From assembly GCA_023271515.1 (NCBI GenBank), contig JALPXQ010000002.1, forward strand, positions 1 through 42,837: a stretch of DNA of 42,837 nt, written 5' to 3'. The position numbers and the translations under genes were made by a program. Origin of the DNA: Dehalococcoidia bacterium. Lineage in GTDB: Bacteria; Chloroflexota; Dehalococcoidia; SZUA-161; SpSt-899. Shown in pieces: positions 34,071 through 42,165 of the stretch. How positions within the stretch are numbered: position 1 is the first letter of the stretch; each line of letters begins with the position of its first letter. A model generated the notes under the pieces. It had not been told where the DNA came from. It saw only the letters and a program-made list of their open reading frames with translations, and did not search any database.

Positions 34071-34162
34071 GGAGGGATCGCATAGTGGTCTAGTGCGGCC
34101 GCCTGCTAAGCGGTTACCCTGAGAGATCGGGGTCGTGGGTTCGAATCCCACTCCCTCCGCCA
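34071..34162 (+). tRNA. tRNA-Ser (anticodon GCT), CCA encoded
   Basis: Acceptor GGAGGGA/TCCCTCC, anticodon loop CTGCTAA (GCT) on stem GCCGC/GCGGT, a long variable arm (TTACCCTGAGAGATCGGGGTC region) as required for serine tRNAs, T-arm GTGGG/TTCGAAT/CCCAC, discriminator G and encoded CCA. It reads AGC and AGU codons. The decayed IS ends 47 bases upstream. Confidence 0.96.
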
Positions 34163-34171
34163 GATGCCTCA

Positions 34172-35551
34172 TCACCGACCTCGCCGGGAGCGAGGGGCAC
34201 GCTTATCCTGCCCTCGATAATCCGGAGCGCCAATCGGAACCACGTTGCTTATTCGGGGATCCATAAGGCGCGACCTCAAACGAGCATCGAGGCTTTCCAA
34301 TGCGGGATTGGTCACCGTGATCACGGTAGCAAGTCGGGCATTGTATCTGTAATTGAGAATCTGATAGAGCTTCTCCCGGGCCCAGGCAGTCGCTGTTTCC
34401 ATCCCCAGATCATCGAAGATCAATAGCGGGCTGTTCTTGATCTCCTCGATCCGTATCTCATGTCCCCGCCGGTCGTCAGTCCCAAAGGTGGGACGCAGAT
34501 GATCGAGCAATTCCGGAACGCTGGCGAAAAAGGCCGGGCGCTGGGAGGTGATCTGCTGGTTGGCGATGGCTGCCGCCAGGTGAGTCTTACCGGAGCCAGG
34601 CGGCCCCACCAGTACCAGCCAGTTCTCAGGCGATTCCGCAAACTGCCGAGCGGCCTCCAGGGCCATTTTGAGGCTCTCTCTCTGCTCCCTATCGGCATTC
34701 ATCCCCTGAATATCGAAGGTCTTGAAGCTCATAGTGCAGATTGTGTCCCTGCTCAATCCGCCGATATGATTGAAAAGTGGGGGGCCTTCTTTCCTCAGCT
34801 CCAATTGCCGGGACAGCCCCGGAGTTTTTAGTCGGGTTTGCAGCCGTTGGTCAAGGTCACTCAGAGTTATTGTAGTGACCACAGTGGGCAGTTGAGCATT
34901 GAAGCGGTGATTCAGCACCTGGAAGAGCTTCTCCTCAGCCCAGGGTGTGCTGCTGTGGGTTCCCAGGTCGTCGAGGATGAGCATTGGGGTATTCTTCACC
35001 CGTTCGAAGAGATCGTCATAGCTCACGTCGCTGGTGGGACTGAACGTAGTGCGTAGATGATCGAGAAGATCGGGGACGATGGTCCAGAAGATCGCTATTC
35101 CTTGCCTGAGACAATGATTGGCGATGGCGACGGCCATATGTGTCTTGCCGCAGCCGCTGGGACCGGTGAGCACCAGCCACCCATGCGGATCACCGGCGAA
35201 CGCCTTGGCCTGCTCATAGCAGAATTTGAACTGCTTCTGTTTGTCCGGATCGGCATCCAGCCCCTCTGGCCGCAGATTGTCGAAGGTGAGTCGTGTCAGA
35301 GGCCCCAGGTTGCTGTACCGCTCAAGCCTCTGGACCCGATTGCTGGCGAATTCCCTCAGTCTGCACTCGCAGGGGAACGACCTGCCAAAATCGGGGTGCT
35401 CCACCGGGACGTCCAGGACGACCCACCCGTGACCACTGCAAATGGGACACCCCTGGATCTGTGCCGGCTCATTTCCTGGTGAGATGCCGGTACTTCTGGA
35501 TGTACTCTTTCGGACTAATGTCCTTTTCAGGACTTTCCCTAGTTGTTCCAT
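34172..35551 (-). CDS. Tandem-domain DnaC/IstB-like helicase loader
   Basis: The 459-residue protein has two complete AAA+ modules. A small Cys motif (CPIC...CEC, residues about 35-63) like that of DnaC/DnaI loaders precedes module 1: Walker A TGPSGCGKTHM (about 130), Walker B MLILDDLG, sensor VVTTITL, arginine region RLQTRLKTPGLSRQL. Module 2: Walker A VGPPGSGKTHL (about 315), Walker B LLIFDDLG, VITVTNP, RLRSRLMDPRISN. The halves are clear duplicates, with KTF/FDN box openers in each. It ends the dnaB-dnaD operon, so it probably loads DnaB on DNA. The start at MEQLGK (GGAAAGG upstream) overlaps the dnaD gene by 83 bases; a longer frame start at 35641 has no ribosome site. A single AAA+ module is the rule in the family. 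Confidence 0.88.
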   Translation of the reverse strand: MEQLGKVLKRTLVRKSTSRSTGISPGNEPAQIQGCPICSGHGWVVLDVPVEHPDFGRSFPCECRLREFASNRVQRLERYSNLGPLTRLTFDNLRPEGLDADPDKQKQFKFCYEQAKAFAGDPHGWLVLTGPSGCGKTHMAVAIANHCLRQGIAIFWTIVPDLLDHLRTTFSPTSDVSYDDLFERVKNTPMLILDDLGTHSSTPWAEEKLFQVLNHRFNAQLPTVVTTITLSDLDQRLQTRLKTPGLSRQLELRKEGPPLFNHIGGLSRDTICTMSFKTFDIQGMNADREQRESLKMALEAARQFAESPENWLVLVGPPGSGKTHLAAAIANQQITSQRPAFFASVPELLDHLRPTFGTDDRRGHEIRIEEIKNSPLLIFDDLGMETATAWAREKLYQILNYRYNARLATVITVTNPALESLDARLRSRLMDPRISNVVPIGAPDYRGQDKRAPRSRRGR

Positions 35552-36170
35552 AATCCTTTCCTCGCGAGGCCCACCGCTCCAGGATTCTGCTGATATAACG
35601 CCAGTTGCGCTTGTTGAGCCTGATCGCTTCTCTGAAGGCATCCTCGATCCACGAGGCGGGGTATAATCGCTCCGCCTCCTTCAGGTCCTCAGCGATTAAC
35701 GGGGTTAGAAGTCCGATGTTCTCTTCGTAGAGCGTGAAGATGTTCCGCCTCTCTTCAGTCGCCGCCGGCTCTATTCTGGCCATGCCGCCCAGGCGAATTT
35801 CACCGTTCTCTATCTGGACTATGGCCCGGCGAGACAGTTCGGTATTCAGAAAATACAGCTCTTCGGGTTCACCGTCTCTGTCCATCTTCAGGCAAAGCAA
35901 GGTCCCCCGCCCCACCCCCCTTTCCAGCCCATGCCGCAATTCCTCCTCCGCGGAGAAGCTCGACATCAATGCCTGGTCACCGCGCAATTCGCCATAGGTC
36001 ATGAACCTGGGGTAGCCCTTCTTGCGATAGAGTGCCCAGAAGATATGAAGCGTTACTCTCAGCTCGGATAAATCCTGAATTTCAGGCAGAACCGCACTGA
36101 AGAAGGGGTTGGGGATTGGAGTGAACCCCGTTCTCGTTGGGAATCCTGGAAATCGCTTCGGAGCGTTCAT
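35469..36170 (-). CDS. DnaD-domain replication initiation protein
   Basis: The 233-residue protein has an N-terminal winged-helix-like part (FFSAVLPEIQDLSELRVTLHI, then FWALYRKKGYPRFMTY) and a C-terminal DnaD/DnaB_2 domain (GLLTPLIAEDLKEAERLYPA, SWIEDAFREAIRLNKRNWRYI, SRILERW), where the YI..IL..W motif is diagnostic. Such proteins help to open the origin and recruit the helicase loader. ATGA overlap with the dnaB stop and an 83-base overlap with the loader gene show a tight operon of helicase, primosome protein and loader. Confidence 0.88.
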   Translation of the reverse strand: MNAPKRFPGFPTRTGFTPIPNPFFSAVLPEIQDLSELRVTLHIFWALYRKKGYPRFMTYGELRGDQALMSSFSAEEELRHGLERGVGRGTLLCLKMDRDGEPEELYFLNTELSRRAIVQIENGEIRLGGMARIEPAATEERRNIFTLYEENIGLLTPLIAEDLKEAERLYPASWIEDAFREAIRLNKRNWRYISRILERWASRGKDYGTTRESPEKDISPKEYIQKYRHLTRK

Positions 36171-37546
36171 AGCAAGATTGGTTTCTCCGCCACCTCCGCC
36201 GCGTTCTCGAACCTGCTTATGCGCTCGTTGAAATGGAGCTTTACCCTTCCGGTAGGGCCATTGCGGTGTTTGGCTATTATGATCTCAGCCTCCCCTTTGG
36301 GATAAGGCTTATCCGGATACTGTCTGGCCCATTGCTCCTCAGTGTGGTAAACATCGTCCCGGTAAATGAACATCACCACATCGGCATCCTGCTCGATCGA
36401 ACCGCTTTCCCTCAGGTCCGAAAGCAGGGGTATGTGGGGGGAACGCTGCTCGACGGCCCGGCTGAGCTGCGAAACTGCCAAAACCGGCACATCAATATCC
36501 CGGGCCAGCTCCTTGATCGTTTGTGAAATATACGTCATCTCCTGCACCCGGTTATCGGTGCGTCTGCCGGAGCGTATCAACTGAATATAGTCCATTATGA
36601 TGAGATCGATGCCGATCTCGTTCTTCAGACGCCGTGCCTTGCTTCGCATATCCAGGTCCCTCAGGAAGGCCGAGTCATCTATATAGATAGGGGCCTCAGT
36701 GAGGATTTCCAGGGCTCTCATAACCCTGTCGCGCTGGCCGTCGGTCAATTGGTCGAGCCGGAGCATTTGAGTATTGACTCCCGATTCAGCGGCGATAAAG
36801 CGGTATCCCAGCTCCAGTCTGGACATCTCCAGGCTGAAGATGGCGACTCTGGCCCCCTGGTTCAGGGCGGCATTCCTGGCGATGTTTACCGCCAGACTGG
36901 TCTTGCCCATACTGGGCCTGGCAGCCAGGACGATCATATCGGATCGGTGCAGCCCTCCCAGCTTCCGGTCCAGCAGGGTGAATCCAGTGTCGATATGCGG
37001 GAGGAAGCCTTCCTCGACGGGATGGGCAGCAAAGCTTGATTCCTCAAAGTAGCGATCGAGGACATCGCGTATATGGACAAATTCCCGCGACGTCTGCCCA
37101 TGTCGCAGTTGAAACAGCAAGCCCTCGGCCCGGTCGAGAGCGCTCTCGGGATCGGGAGGCGCTTCGTAACCGATATTGGCAATCTGCCCTGCAGTGGCGA
37201 TGAGATTTCGCATTATCGAGAGGCGGCGCACTATCCCGGCGTAGTACTCGACGTGAACCGAGGTGGGAACGTTCATTATAAGATTGCTCAAATAGGCAGA
37301 CCCTCCGATGGCCTCCATCCTGTCACGCCGACTCAGTTCATGAGCCACCGTGACCTGGTTGATGGCCTCGTCCCGTTCATAAAGCGAGTAACAAGCCTCG
37401 TAAATCCACTGGTTCTTATCCCGATAAAAGTCAAGGGGACTCAGCAGATTGAGTATCTTGAGAATCGCTTCATGATCGATGAGGAGTGAGCCCAATACGG
37501 CTTCCTCCGCATCGAGATCATGAGGTAGTATTCTGTCATCAGCCAT
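36167..37546 (-). CDS. dnaB: Replicative DNA helicase DnaB
   Basis: The 459-residue helicase unwinds DNA at the replication fork. The N-terminal domain has LPHDLDAEEAVLGSLLID and the RecA-like domain has Walker A ARPSMGKTSLAVNIARN, IFSLEMSRLEL, Walker B IDLIIMDYIQL, AVSQLSRAVEQR, LRESGSIEQDADVVMFIYR and the Arg finger region AKHRNGPTG. Intact, no intein. rplI lies 47 bases upstream, the common rplI-dnaB pairing. Confidence 0.97.
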   Translation of the reverse strand: MADDRILPHDLDAEEAVLGSLLIDHEAILKILNLLSPLDFYRDKNQWIYEACYSLYERDEAINQVTVAHELSRRDRMEAIGGSAYLSNLIMNVPTSVHVEYYAGIVRRLSIMRNLIATAGQIANIGYEAPPDPESALDRAEGLLFQLRHGQTSREFVHIRDVLDRYFEESSFAAHPVEEGFLPHIDTGFTLLDRKLGGLHRSDMIVLAARPSMGKTSLAVNIARNAALNQGARVAIFSLEMSRLELGYRFIAAESGVNTQMLRLDQLTDGQRDRVMRALEILTEAPIYIDDSAFLRDLDMRSKARRLKNEIGIDLIIMDYIQLIRSGRRTDNRVQEMTYISQTIKELARDIDVPVLAVSQLSRAVEQRSPHIPLLSDLRESGSIEQDADVVMFIYRDDVYHTEEQWARQYPDKPYPKGEAEIIIAKHRNGPTGRVKLHFNERISRFENAAEVAEKPILL

Positions 37547-37593
37547 GACTGTTCTAGGGGGTTTCAGGGGGAGAATCCCCCTGATGGTGCTGA

Positions 37594-38049
37594 CTACTCG
37601 GCGGTCTTTTCCTCTTCGATCGTGACCCCTATCCTGGCAACCACGCCTTTGCCCAGCTCGATCTCAACCTCGTGGGTACCGAGTTTGCGCAAGGGCTCCT
37701 CGAGTCTTATCAGATGCTTATCAACCTTAAAGCCCCGGCGGTGCAATTCCTGGGCGATGGCGGTGTTTGAGACTGAGCCATAGATATTTCCCCTGGACCC
37801 CACTCTTTTGGCAAAGACGAGCGAGACACCCTGGAGGGAGTCACCGAGGGCGACTGCCTCTTGCACTTGCTGATCGCGTCGCCGGGCTTCAGCCTGACTT
37901 CTCGCCTCAACACGCTTGATTTCAGCGGCAGTAGCAAGTACCGCCAGGCCCCTGGGGAAGAGATAATTTCTGGCGTGACCGTCAGCCACCTCTTTCACTT
38001 CGCCCGCTTGAGCTACCTCGGGCACATCTTGCAGGAAAACTACTTTCAT
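37594..38049 (-). CDS. rplI: 50S ribosomal protein L9
   Basis: A 151-residue protein beginning MKVVFLQDVPEVAQAGEVKE with the N-terminal RNA-binding signature ADGHARNYLFPRGLAVLAT, a long helix of alternating charged residues, and a C-terminal domain (FAKRVGSRGNIYGSVSNTAIA). It binds domain V of 23S rRNA. GAGGAG precedes the start; dnaB follows. Length is normal. Confidence 0.96.
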   Translation of the reverse strand: MKVVFLQDVPEVAQAGEVKEVADGHARNYLFPRGLAVLATAAEIKRVEARSQAEARRRDQQVQEAVALGDSLQGVSLVFAKRVGSRGNIYGSVSNTAIAQELHRRGFKVDKHLIRLEEPLRKLGTHEVEIELGKGVVARIGVTIEEEKTAE

Positions 38050-38067
38050 GATATTCTCCTCACCGTC

Positions 38068-38607
38068 TCAATATCGGTCATAGCTTACGATCTCCGTTAG
38101 CTCTTTGCGGCGCGGGGCCGTTGGTTCCTCGGCCGGGTAACCCAGAGGAAGGAGCAGCACCACCCGGGCATTTGAAGGAAGCTCTAGAAGATCTGCCACC
38201 TTTGAAGCATCGAAAGATCCGATGGCCACCGTTCCCAGCCCCAGAGAGTAGGCGGCCAACATCATGTTCTGCGCCGCAAGCGCGGTATCGAACATGTACC
38301 AGTCTCCCTTATCGGTCATCGCTACACCCTTCTTGTAGCCCGCTCTCTCCAACTCACCGCAGATCGCGATGATCACCGGAGCATTCTTCAGGGCATCAGT
38401 GCCCGGATTCCCGGGAGAGATGGTCTCCGCGACCTTGCCCCTCATCAGGGGGTCTTGCACCACCACAAATTTCCAGCACTGGGTATTGGCCCACGATGGC
38501 GCCCAACGACCCGCCTCCAGTACGGTTTCGAGGAGATCATTGCTCACCGGCTCCGATCTGAGCTTGCGAACACTCCTCCGGTTCTTTACAGCTTGCATCA
38601 GGTCCAT
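38068..38607 (-). CDS. Nitroreductase family protein
   Basis: Beginning MDLMQAVKNRRSVRKLRSEP (AAGGAGG upstream), the 179-residue FMN-binding protein has the family order: RRSVR, APSWANTQCWKFVVVQ, then ALAAQNMMLAAYSLGLGTVAIGSF in two blocks and LPLGYPAEEPTAPRRK. It probably reduces nitro compounds, quinones or other substrates with NAD(P)H. It lies between ychF and rplI on the same strand; the link with them is probably only co-transcription. Substrate unknown. Confidence 0.88.
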   Translation of the reverse strand: MDLMQAVKNRRSVRKLRSEPVSNDLLETVLEAGRWAPSWANTQCWKFVVVQDPLMRGKVAETISPGNPGTDALKNAPVIIAICGELERAGYKKGVAMTDKGDWYMFDTALAAQNMMLAAYSLGLGTVAIGSFDASKVADLLELPSNARVVLLLPLGYPAEEPTAPRRKELTEIVSYDRY

Positions 38608-38617
38608 GTCTACCTCC

Positions 38618-39676
38618 TTAAATGTTAAACAAGATGGTAACCACATCACCATCCTGTACCAGATAGTTCTTGCCTTCGAGCCGGATCAGCCCTTTACGGC
38701 GAGCCTCAGCGAGGCTGCCGCATTTCGTCAGATCGTCGTGTGCGATAACCTCTGCCCGGATGAAGCCTCGTTCCATGTCCGAATGTATCCTGCCCGCCGC
38801 CTTCTGAATGGTGGTTCCCCTCGAAACCGTCCATGCCTTTACCTCACCGGAGGCGATAGAGAAAAAGGTAACCAGCTCCAGAAGTCCGTAGGAGAGCCTT
38901 ATGGCCCGGTCCAGCCCGCTCTGGGTCAGCCCCATAGAGGAGCGAAACTCCATCGCTTCATCATCATTCAGTTGGCCAAGCTCCATCTCCAGCCGGCCGC
39001 AAAGCACCGCGACCTCGGAGTGAGGCCGCTGGAACATGGAGCGGAATCGCCGCTCCAGGGATGATCCCTCCTCCCGTTGATCCTCCCCGATATTGAAAAG
39101 CAACAACAATGGTTTGGCACTCAGAAACTGAAAGCCATGAATTGCTTTACATTCTTGCTCGCTCAGTTCCTGCTCCCGGAGGGGCAGGCCATCCTCCAGA
39201 GCTGACTTGATCTTATCCAGCAGGGATTGCTCCCTGAGGGCAATCTCTCGTTCCGCCACTTTGGCCCCCTTCAAGGAAACTCGCAACCTCTCCAACCGCC
39301 TCTCAATGATCGATAGGTCGGAGAAGATCAACTCAAGATCGAGGATGCCCACATCTCGTTCAGGACCTACTCCGCCCTTGATATGCGGGATGCGCTCATC
39401 GCGGAAGACCCGAATGACATGGATGAGAGCATCTACCTGCCCAAATCCCCTGGGAGAATCACCGCCGTCAAGATACCTCACCTCCGCCGGAATGGTGCGC
39501 TCAGGCTTTAGCATCGCGGCAAGGTTGTCCAACCTCGGGTCAGGCACCTTCACCACCCCGACATTCGGGGTCGCCTTGCCGGTAGAATAGGCGGCGACCT
39601 CCGCCCTGCCCATGGTCAGCGCGTTGAAGACCGTCGTCTTACCGCTCTTGGGAAGCCCGAGGATGCCGAGTTCCAT
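38618..39676 (-). CDS. ychF: Ribosome-binding ATPase YchF
   Basis: The 352-residue P-loop protein of the Obg-related group carries G1 GLPKSGKTTVFNAL, the YchF NVGVVKVPDPRLDNLAAML block, a coiled-coil insertion (IERRLERLRVSLKGAKVAER) and a C-terminal TGS domain (ending YLVQDGDVVTILFN). YchF prefers ATP over GTP and associates with ribosomes in stress responses. G1 has KSGKTT instead of NVGKST but keeps lysine. First gene of the replication operon, divergent from holA. Confidence 0.92.
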   Translation of the reverse strand: MELGILGLPKSGKTTVFNALTMGRAEVAAYSTGKATPNVGVVKVPDPRLDNLAAMLKPERTIPAEVRYLDGGDSPRGFGQVDALIHVIRVFRDERIPHIKGGVGPERDVGILDLELIFSDLSIIERRLERLRVSLKGAKVAEREIALREQSLLDKIKSALEDGLPLREQELSEQECKAIHGFQFLSAKPLLLLFNIGEDQREEGSSLERRFRSMFQRPHSEVAVLCGRLEMELGQLNDDEAMEFRSSMGLTQSGLDRAIRLSYGLLELVTFFSIASGEVKAWTVSRGTTIQKAAGRIHSDMERGFIRAEVIAHDDLTKCGSLAEARRKGLIRLEGKNYLVQDGDVVTILFNI

Positions 39677-39681
39677 TGTTC

Positions 39682-39720
39682 TATGGTATAATCAACTCAT
39701 CGATAGTCTATTATACCACG
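39682..39720. promoter_or_regulatory. Symmetric divergent promoters for ychF and holA
   Basis: GGTATAAT (from about 39685, plus strand) and its inverse ATTATACC (39710-39717) are both extended -10 elements, one for each direction, separated by 17 bases. The two transcription starts would lie within the same 40-base palindrome-like stretch, so polymerase binding on one side may exclude the other. Confidence 0.6.
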
Positions 39721-39753
39721 GTCGCCAGGGATTAGAAACTTCGGGGGACAACA

Positions 39754-40740
39754 TTGCTCTATATTCTTTACGGCGAGGACAACTTCTCAATCAGGGAGTC
39801 GCTGGCCAAAATCAAAGCCGACTGCGGCGGGGCGGAGTTGGGAGAGTCTAACCGCATCCTGCTTGAAGGAGACAAGGTGAGCCTCAATGAACTTGTCTCC
39901 ATCTGCAACACCATGTCCTTTTTGTCACCAAAGCGGATGGTGATAGTTGATGGTCTGCTGGCTCGATTCGAACCCAAAGGGAAGCGTCGCGGTGGAGATC
40001 AGCCCTCTCAATTGAAGGATTGGAGTGCGTTAGCCGGGCACGTGGTTAACATGCCCCAAACCACCGTCCTGGTGCTGGTTGACGGCAAGCTGAGCCGGGC
40101 CAATCCGCTGCTGAAGAAACTTTCCCCGCTTGCCAAGGTCAGGGAATACATACCCCCGAAGGGGACGGAGCTCCAGAACTGGATTCGCGCCCGCGTGGCC
40201 GGTAATAAATGTGAAATCTCGCCTCCGGCGCTTCGACTCCTCACCGATCTTATCGGGAGCAACCTGTGGATACTCTCCAACGAGATTGACAAGCTCTGTG
40301 TCCATGCGGGAGAGGGTCGTATAGAAGAGGCGGATATCAACTCGCTGGTAAGCTATGCCAGGGAATCGAATGTCTTTGAGATGGTCGACGCCATAGTGCA
40401 GCGCCGGCTGGGGGTGGCGTGCCGGCTGATCCACCAGCTCCTGGATGAGGGGTCTGCGCCCCCGTATCTGCTCTATATGATGACCCGTCAGTTCCGCTTG
40501 CTGGTTCAGGCCAGGAGATTGATGGCTCAGGGTTTGCCCTCCAGTGCCATCGGGGCAAAGATAGGCGAGACCAGGGATTGGATACTGGAGAAGGTATTGA
40601 GGCAAGCCAGGGGATATTCTCTTGAGCGACTGGAGGAGAGCTACCGCAGGCTGCTCCAGACCGACCTCTCGATCAAGACCGGGACGGTTGATGGGGCGGT
40701 GGCCCTCGATCTTCTCATCACCGACCTCTGTGGGCGCTAA
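39754..40740 (+). CDS. holA: DNA polymerase III subunit delta
   Basis: The 328-residue protein opens LYILYGEDNFSIRESLAKI, the family start, with TTG as start codon and GGGGGA six bases upstream. MVIVDGLLARFEPKGK, SNLWILSNEIDKLCVHAGEG, ESNVFEMVDAIVQRRLG, LLYMMTRQFRLLVQAR and the ending DGAVALDLLITDLCGR match HolA. Delta opens the beta clamp as part of the clamp loader. Its promoter faces that of ychF. Complete. Confidence 0.92.
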   Translation: MLYILYGEDNFSIRESLAKIKADCGGAELGESNRILLEGDKVSLNELVSICNTMSFLSPKRMVIVDGLLARFEPKGKRRGGDQPSQLKDWSALAGHVVNMPQTTVLVLVDGKLSRANPLLKKLSPLAKVREYIPPKGTELQNWIRARVAGNKCEISPPALRLLTDLIGSNLWILSNEIDKLCVHAGEGRIEEADINSLVSYARESNVFEMVDAIVQRRLGVACRLIHQLLDEGSAPPYLLYMMTRQFRLLVQARRLMAQGLPSSAIGAKIGETRDWILEKVLRQARGYSLERLEESYRRLLQTDLSIKTGTVDGAVALDLLITDLCGR

Positions 40741-40878
40741 GGCCTGCTCCTGCGGAAGCAGCGGCTACATCCGCTTGACAGGAAGCCCTCTTTTGGCTAT
40801 CTTTAGCATCTGTTAGCTCAAACAAAGCAACTCGATCACATACGCACACTTCAGACTCATAGATAAGGGAGGTTAACC

Positions 40879-41166
40879 ATGGTTGCCAAGATTCTCATTG
40901 AGCGAAAGATCAAGCCCGACTCTCTGGGCGATATCCTTGACCTATACATGCATCTAAGGTCTCTGGCTATGCGGCAGCAAGGTTACCTCTCAGGAGAGAC
41001 GCTCGTTTCGGCTGATTGCGATGATGAACATCTTGTTATCAGTACCTGGCATAGCCTGAGTGACTGGCAGGCATGGGAGAACAACCCCGAGCGACTCGGA
41101 ATCGCACAACAGATCGAAAGTCTCCTGGATGAGCCGTCTACGGTCAGGGCCTTCACGACCCTCTGA
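40879..41166 (+). CDS. Antibiotic biosynthesis monooxygenase (ABM) domain protein
   Basis: A 95-residue dimeric alpha/beta-barrel protein: MVAKILIERKIKPDSLGDI, AMRQQGYLSGETLVSA, HLVISTWHSLSDWQAWENNPER. These match the ABM fold with the conserved W in STWHS. GGGAGG precedes the start. Members range from quinol monooxygenases to haem-degrading enzymes; no haem-site Asn/His pattern is evident, so the specific activity is open. It is separated from holA by 138 bases with no feature of note. Confidence 0.8.
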   Translation: MVAKILIERKIKPDSLGDILDLYMHLRSLAMRQQGYLSGETLVSADCDDEHLVISTWHSLSDWQAWENNPERLGIAQQIESLLDEPSTVRAFTTL

Positions 41167-41230
41167 AGTTGAGCCGGCCACCAGCAAACAGGATGATCAA
41201 AGTGCGCTTGCGACTGCCGGCTAACGACTG

Positions 41231-41413
41231 TGGACTAACTATGAGGGTCAGGTAGACCTTGAACTGGAAATAGGGCAAATAGCTGGAATACTGGAAGGGC
41301 ATAGCCCGGGTGAGTTAGAAACCCTTGAGATTCTGTTGAACCGAGAGTTAACAGATGAACTCAAGAAGAGGCATCAGGAAGCCAGGATAGAATTTGAGCA
41401 GGGGAAAACTTAA
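41231..41413 (+). pseudogene. Fragment of a small antitoxin-like protein
   Basis: An open frame without start codon reads EGQVDLELEIGQIAGILEG then SPGELETLEILLNRELTDEL, ending EFEQGKT*. The style is that of short helical antitoxin-like proteins that precede RelE-type toxins. A TAA lies in frame upstream, and no toxin gene follows. A further 30-residue frame (KIYRGIIQAALAFAMEALRA) near 41470-41565 is also start-less. The 41414-41635 stretch shows nothing else. Confidence 0.35.
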
Positions 41414-41635
41414 AACTTACAACTCACGCAATCGCCCTGAAGAGAAAACGGAATTATGGAGGTGAAAAAAGATCTACAGAGGCATCATCCAAGCGGCTTT
41501 GGCTTTTGCAATGGAGGCGCTACGTGCTGATGTGGTCTATCCTCTATCGGAGATGGCTCAATGAAGTTTCCAGCCACTATAGAGAGAATCTGTGTCTGCT
41601 TGCCGCGCCATTCGAGCATGAAGTGAACCAACCAT

Positions 41636-42013
41636 CTAAAACTCAGTAAACTCGGTAGGATAATGAGAAAGATCCAATTTCTCTTGCTCTGGTATCAATC
41701 GTATCCCCCATTGTTGCATTGCCAAGGCCCCAAAGAGAACTTCGATAGCTTTCTCTTCCTCATCATTTCCAATGCGATCAATAACCATAGCTTCCGTATG
41801 AAAAGGCTTCCCATCGATTTCGCCGACTAATACAGCAGCCTGCGAAGACACCTTCGTCTCGCCCCCTAATTTGGTATATGTTGGACGAGGAAGGCTTGTT
41901 ATAGTAAGTTGTGCTGCAACATCAGGAATAATGTAGGTATTTCGGGCTCCTGTGTCAAAAAGTGTCCATACATTCCGTCCATGTATATTTATCGTTTGTC
42001 GAATCCTGCCCAT
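41636..42013 (-). CDS. Retropepsin-like aspartyl protease
   Basis: The 125-residue protein from MGRIRQTINIHG (GGAGGTG seven bases upstream) has the catalytic motif LFDTGARNTYI, the DTGA form of the retropepsin active site, then a flap-like segment (TKLGGETKVSSQAAVLVGEIDG), VLFGALAMQQWGIRLIPEQE, corresponding to the hydrophobic LGxxxL-type motif preceding the end. Single-domain, soluble, no signal peptide; must dimerise to be active. Such small bacterial proteases are often next to plasmid or toxin-antitoxin genes; here it lies in a region between the ABM gene and an IS. Target unknown. The longer start upstream (42058) is not supported by a ribosome site. Confidence 0.75.
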   Translation of the reverse strand: MGRIRQTINIHGRNVWTLFDTGARNTYIIPDVAAQLTITSLPRPTYTKLGGETKVSSQAAVLVGEIDGKPFHTEAMVIDRIGNDEEEKAIEVLFGALAMQQWGIRLIPEQEKLDLSHYPTEFTEF

Positions 42014-42165
42014 GATCATCACCTCCATTTTGTAATGTCGCTTAAATATTTCATTCAAGTGCCTAACTTAATATTATAAAGAATCCCTCTCGTCTGTCAA
42101 ACACATGTTGCTGCCTTCGTATTCCAATCGCAGCGGTCTTGCCACGACATTACCAGTCTATCACA

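Noticed and set aside
41463-41565. Possible small protein (KIYRGIIQAALAFAMEALRA frame)
   Set aside because: No start codon in frame (TGA directly before) and only about 32 codons; kept only as a note in the neighbouring fragment.
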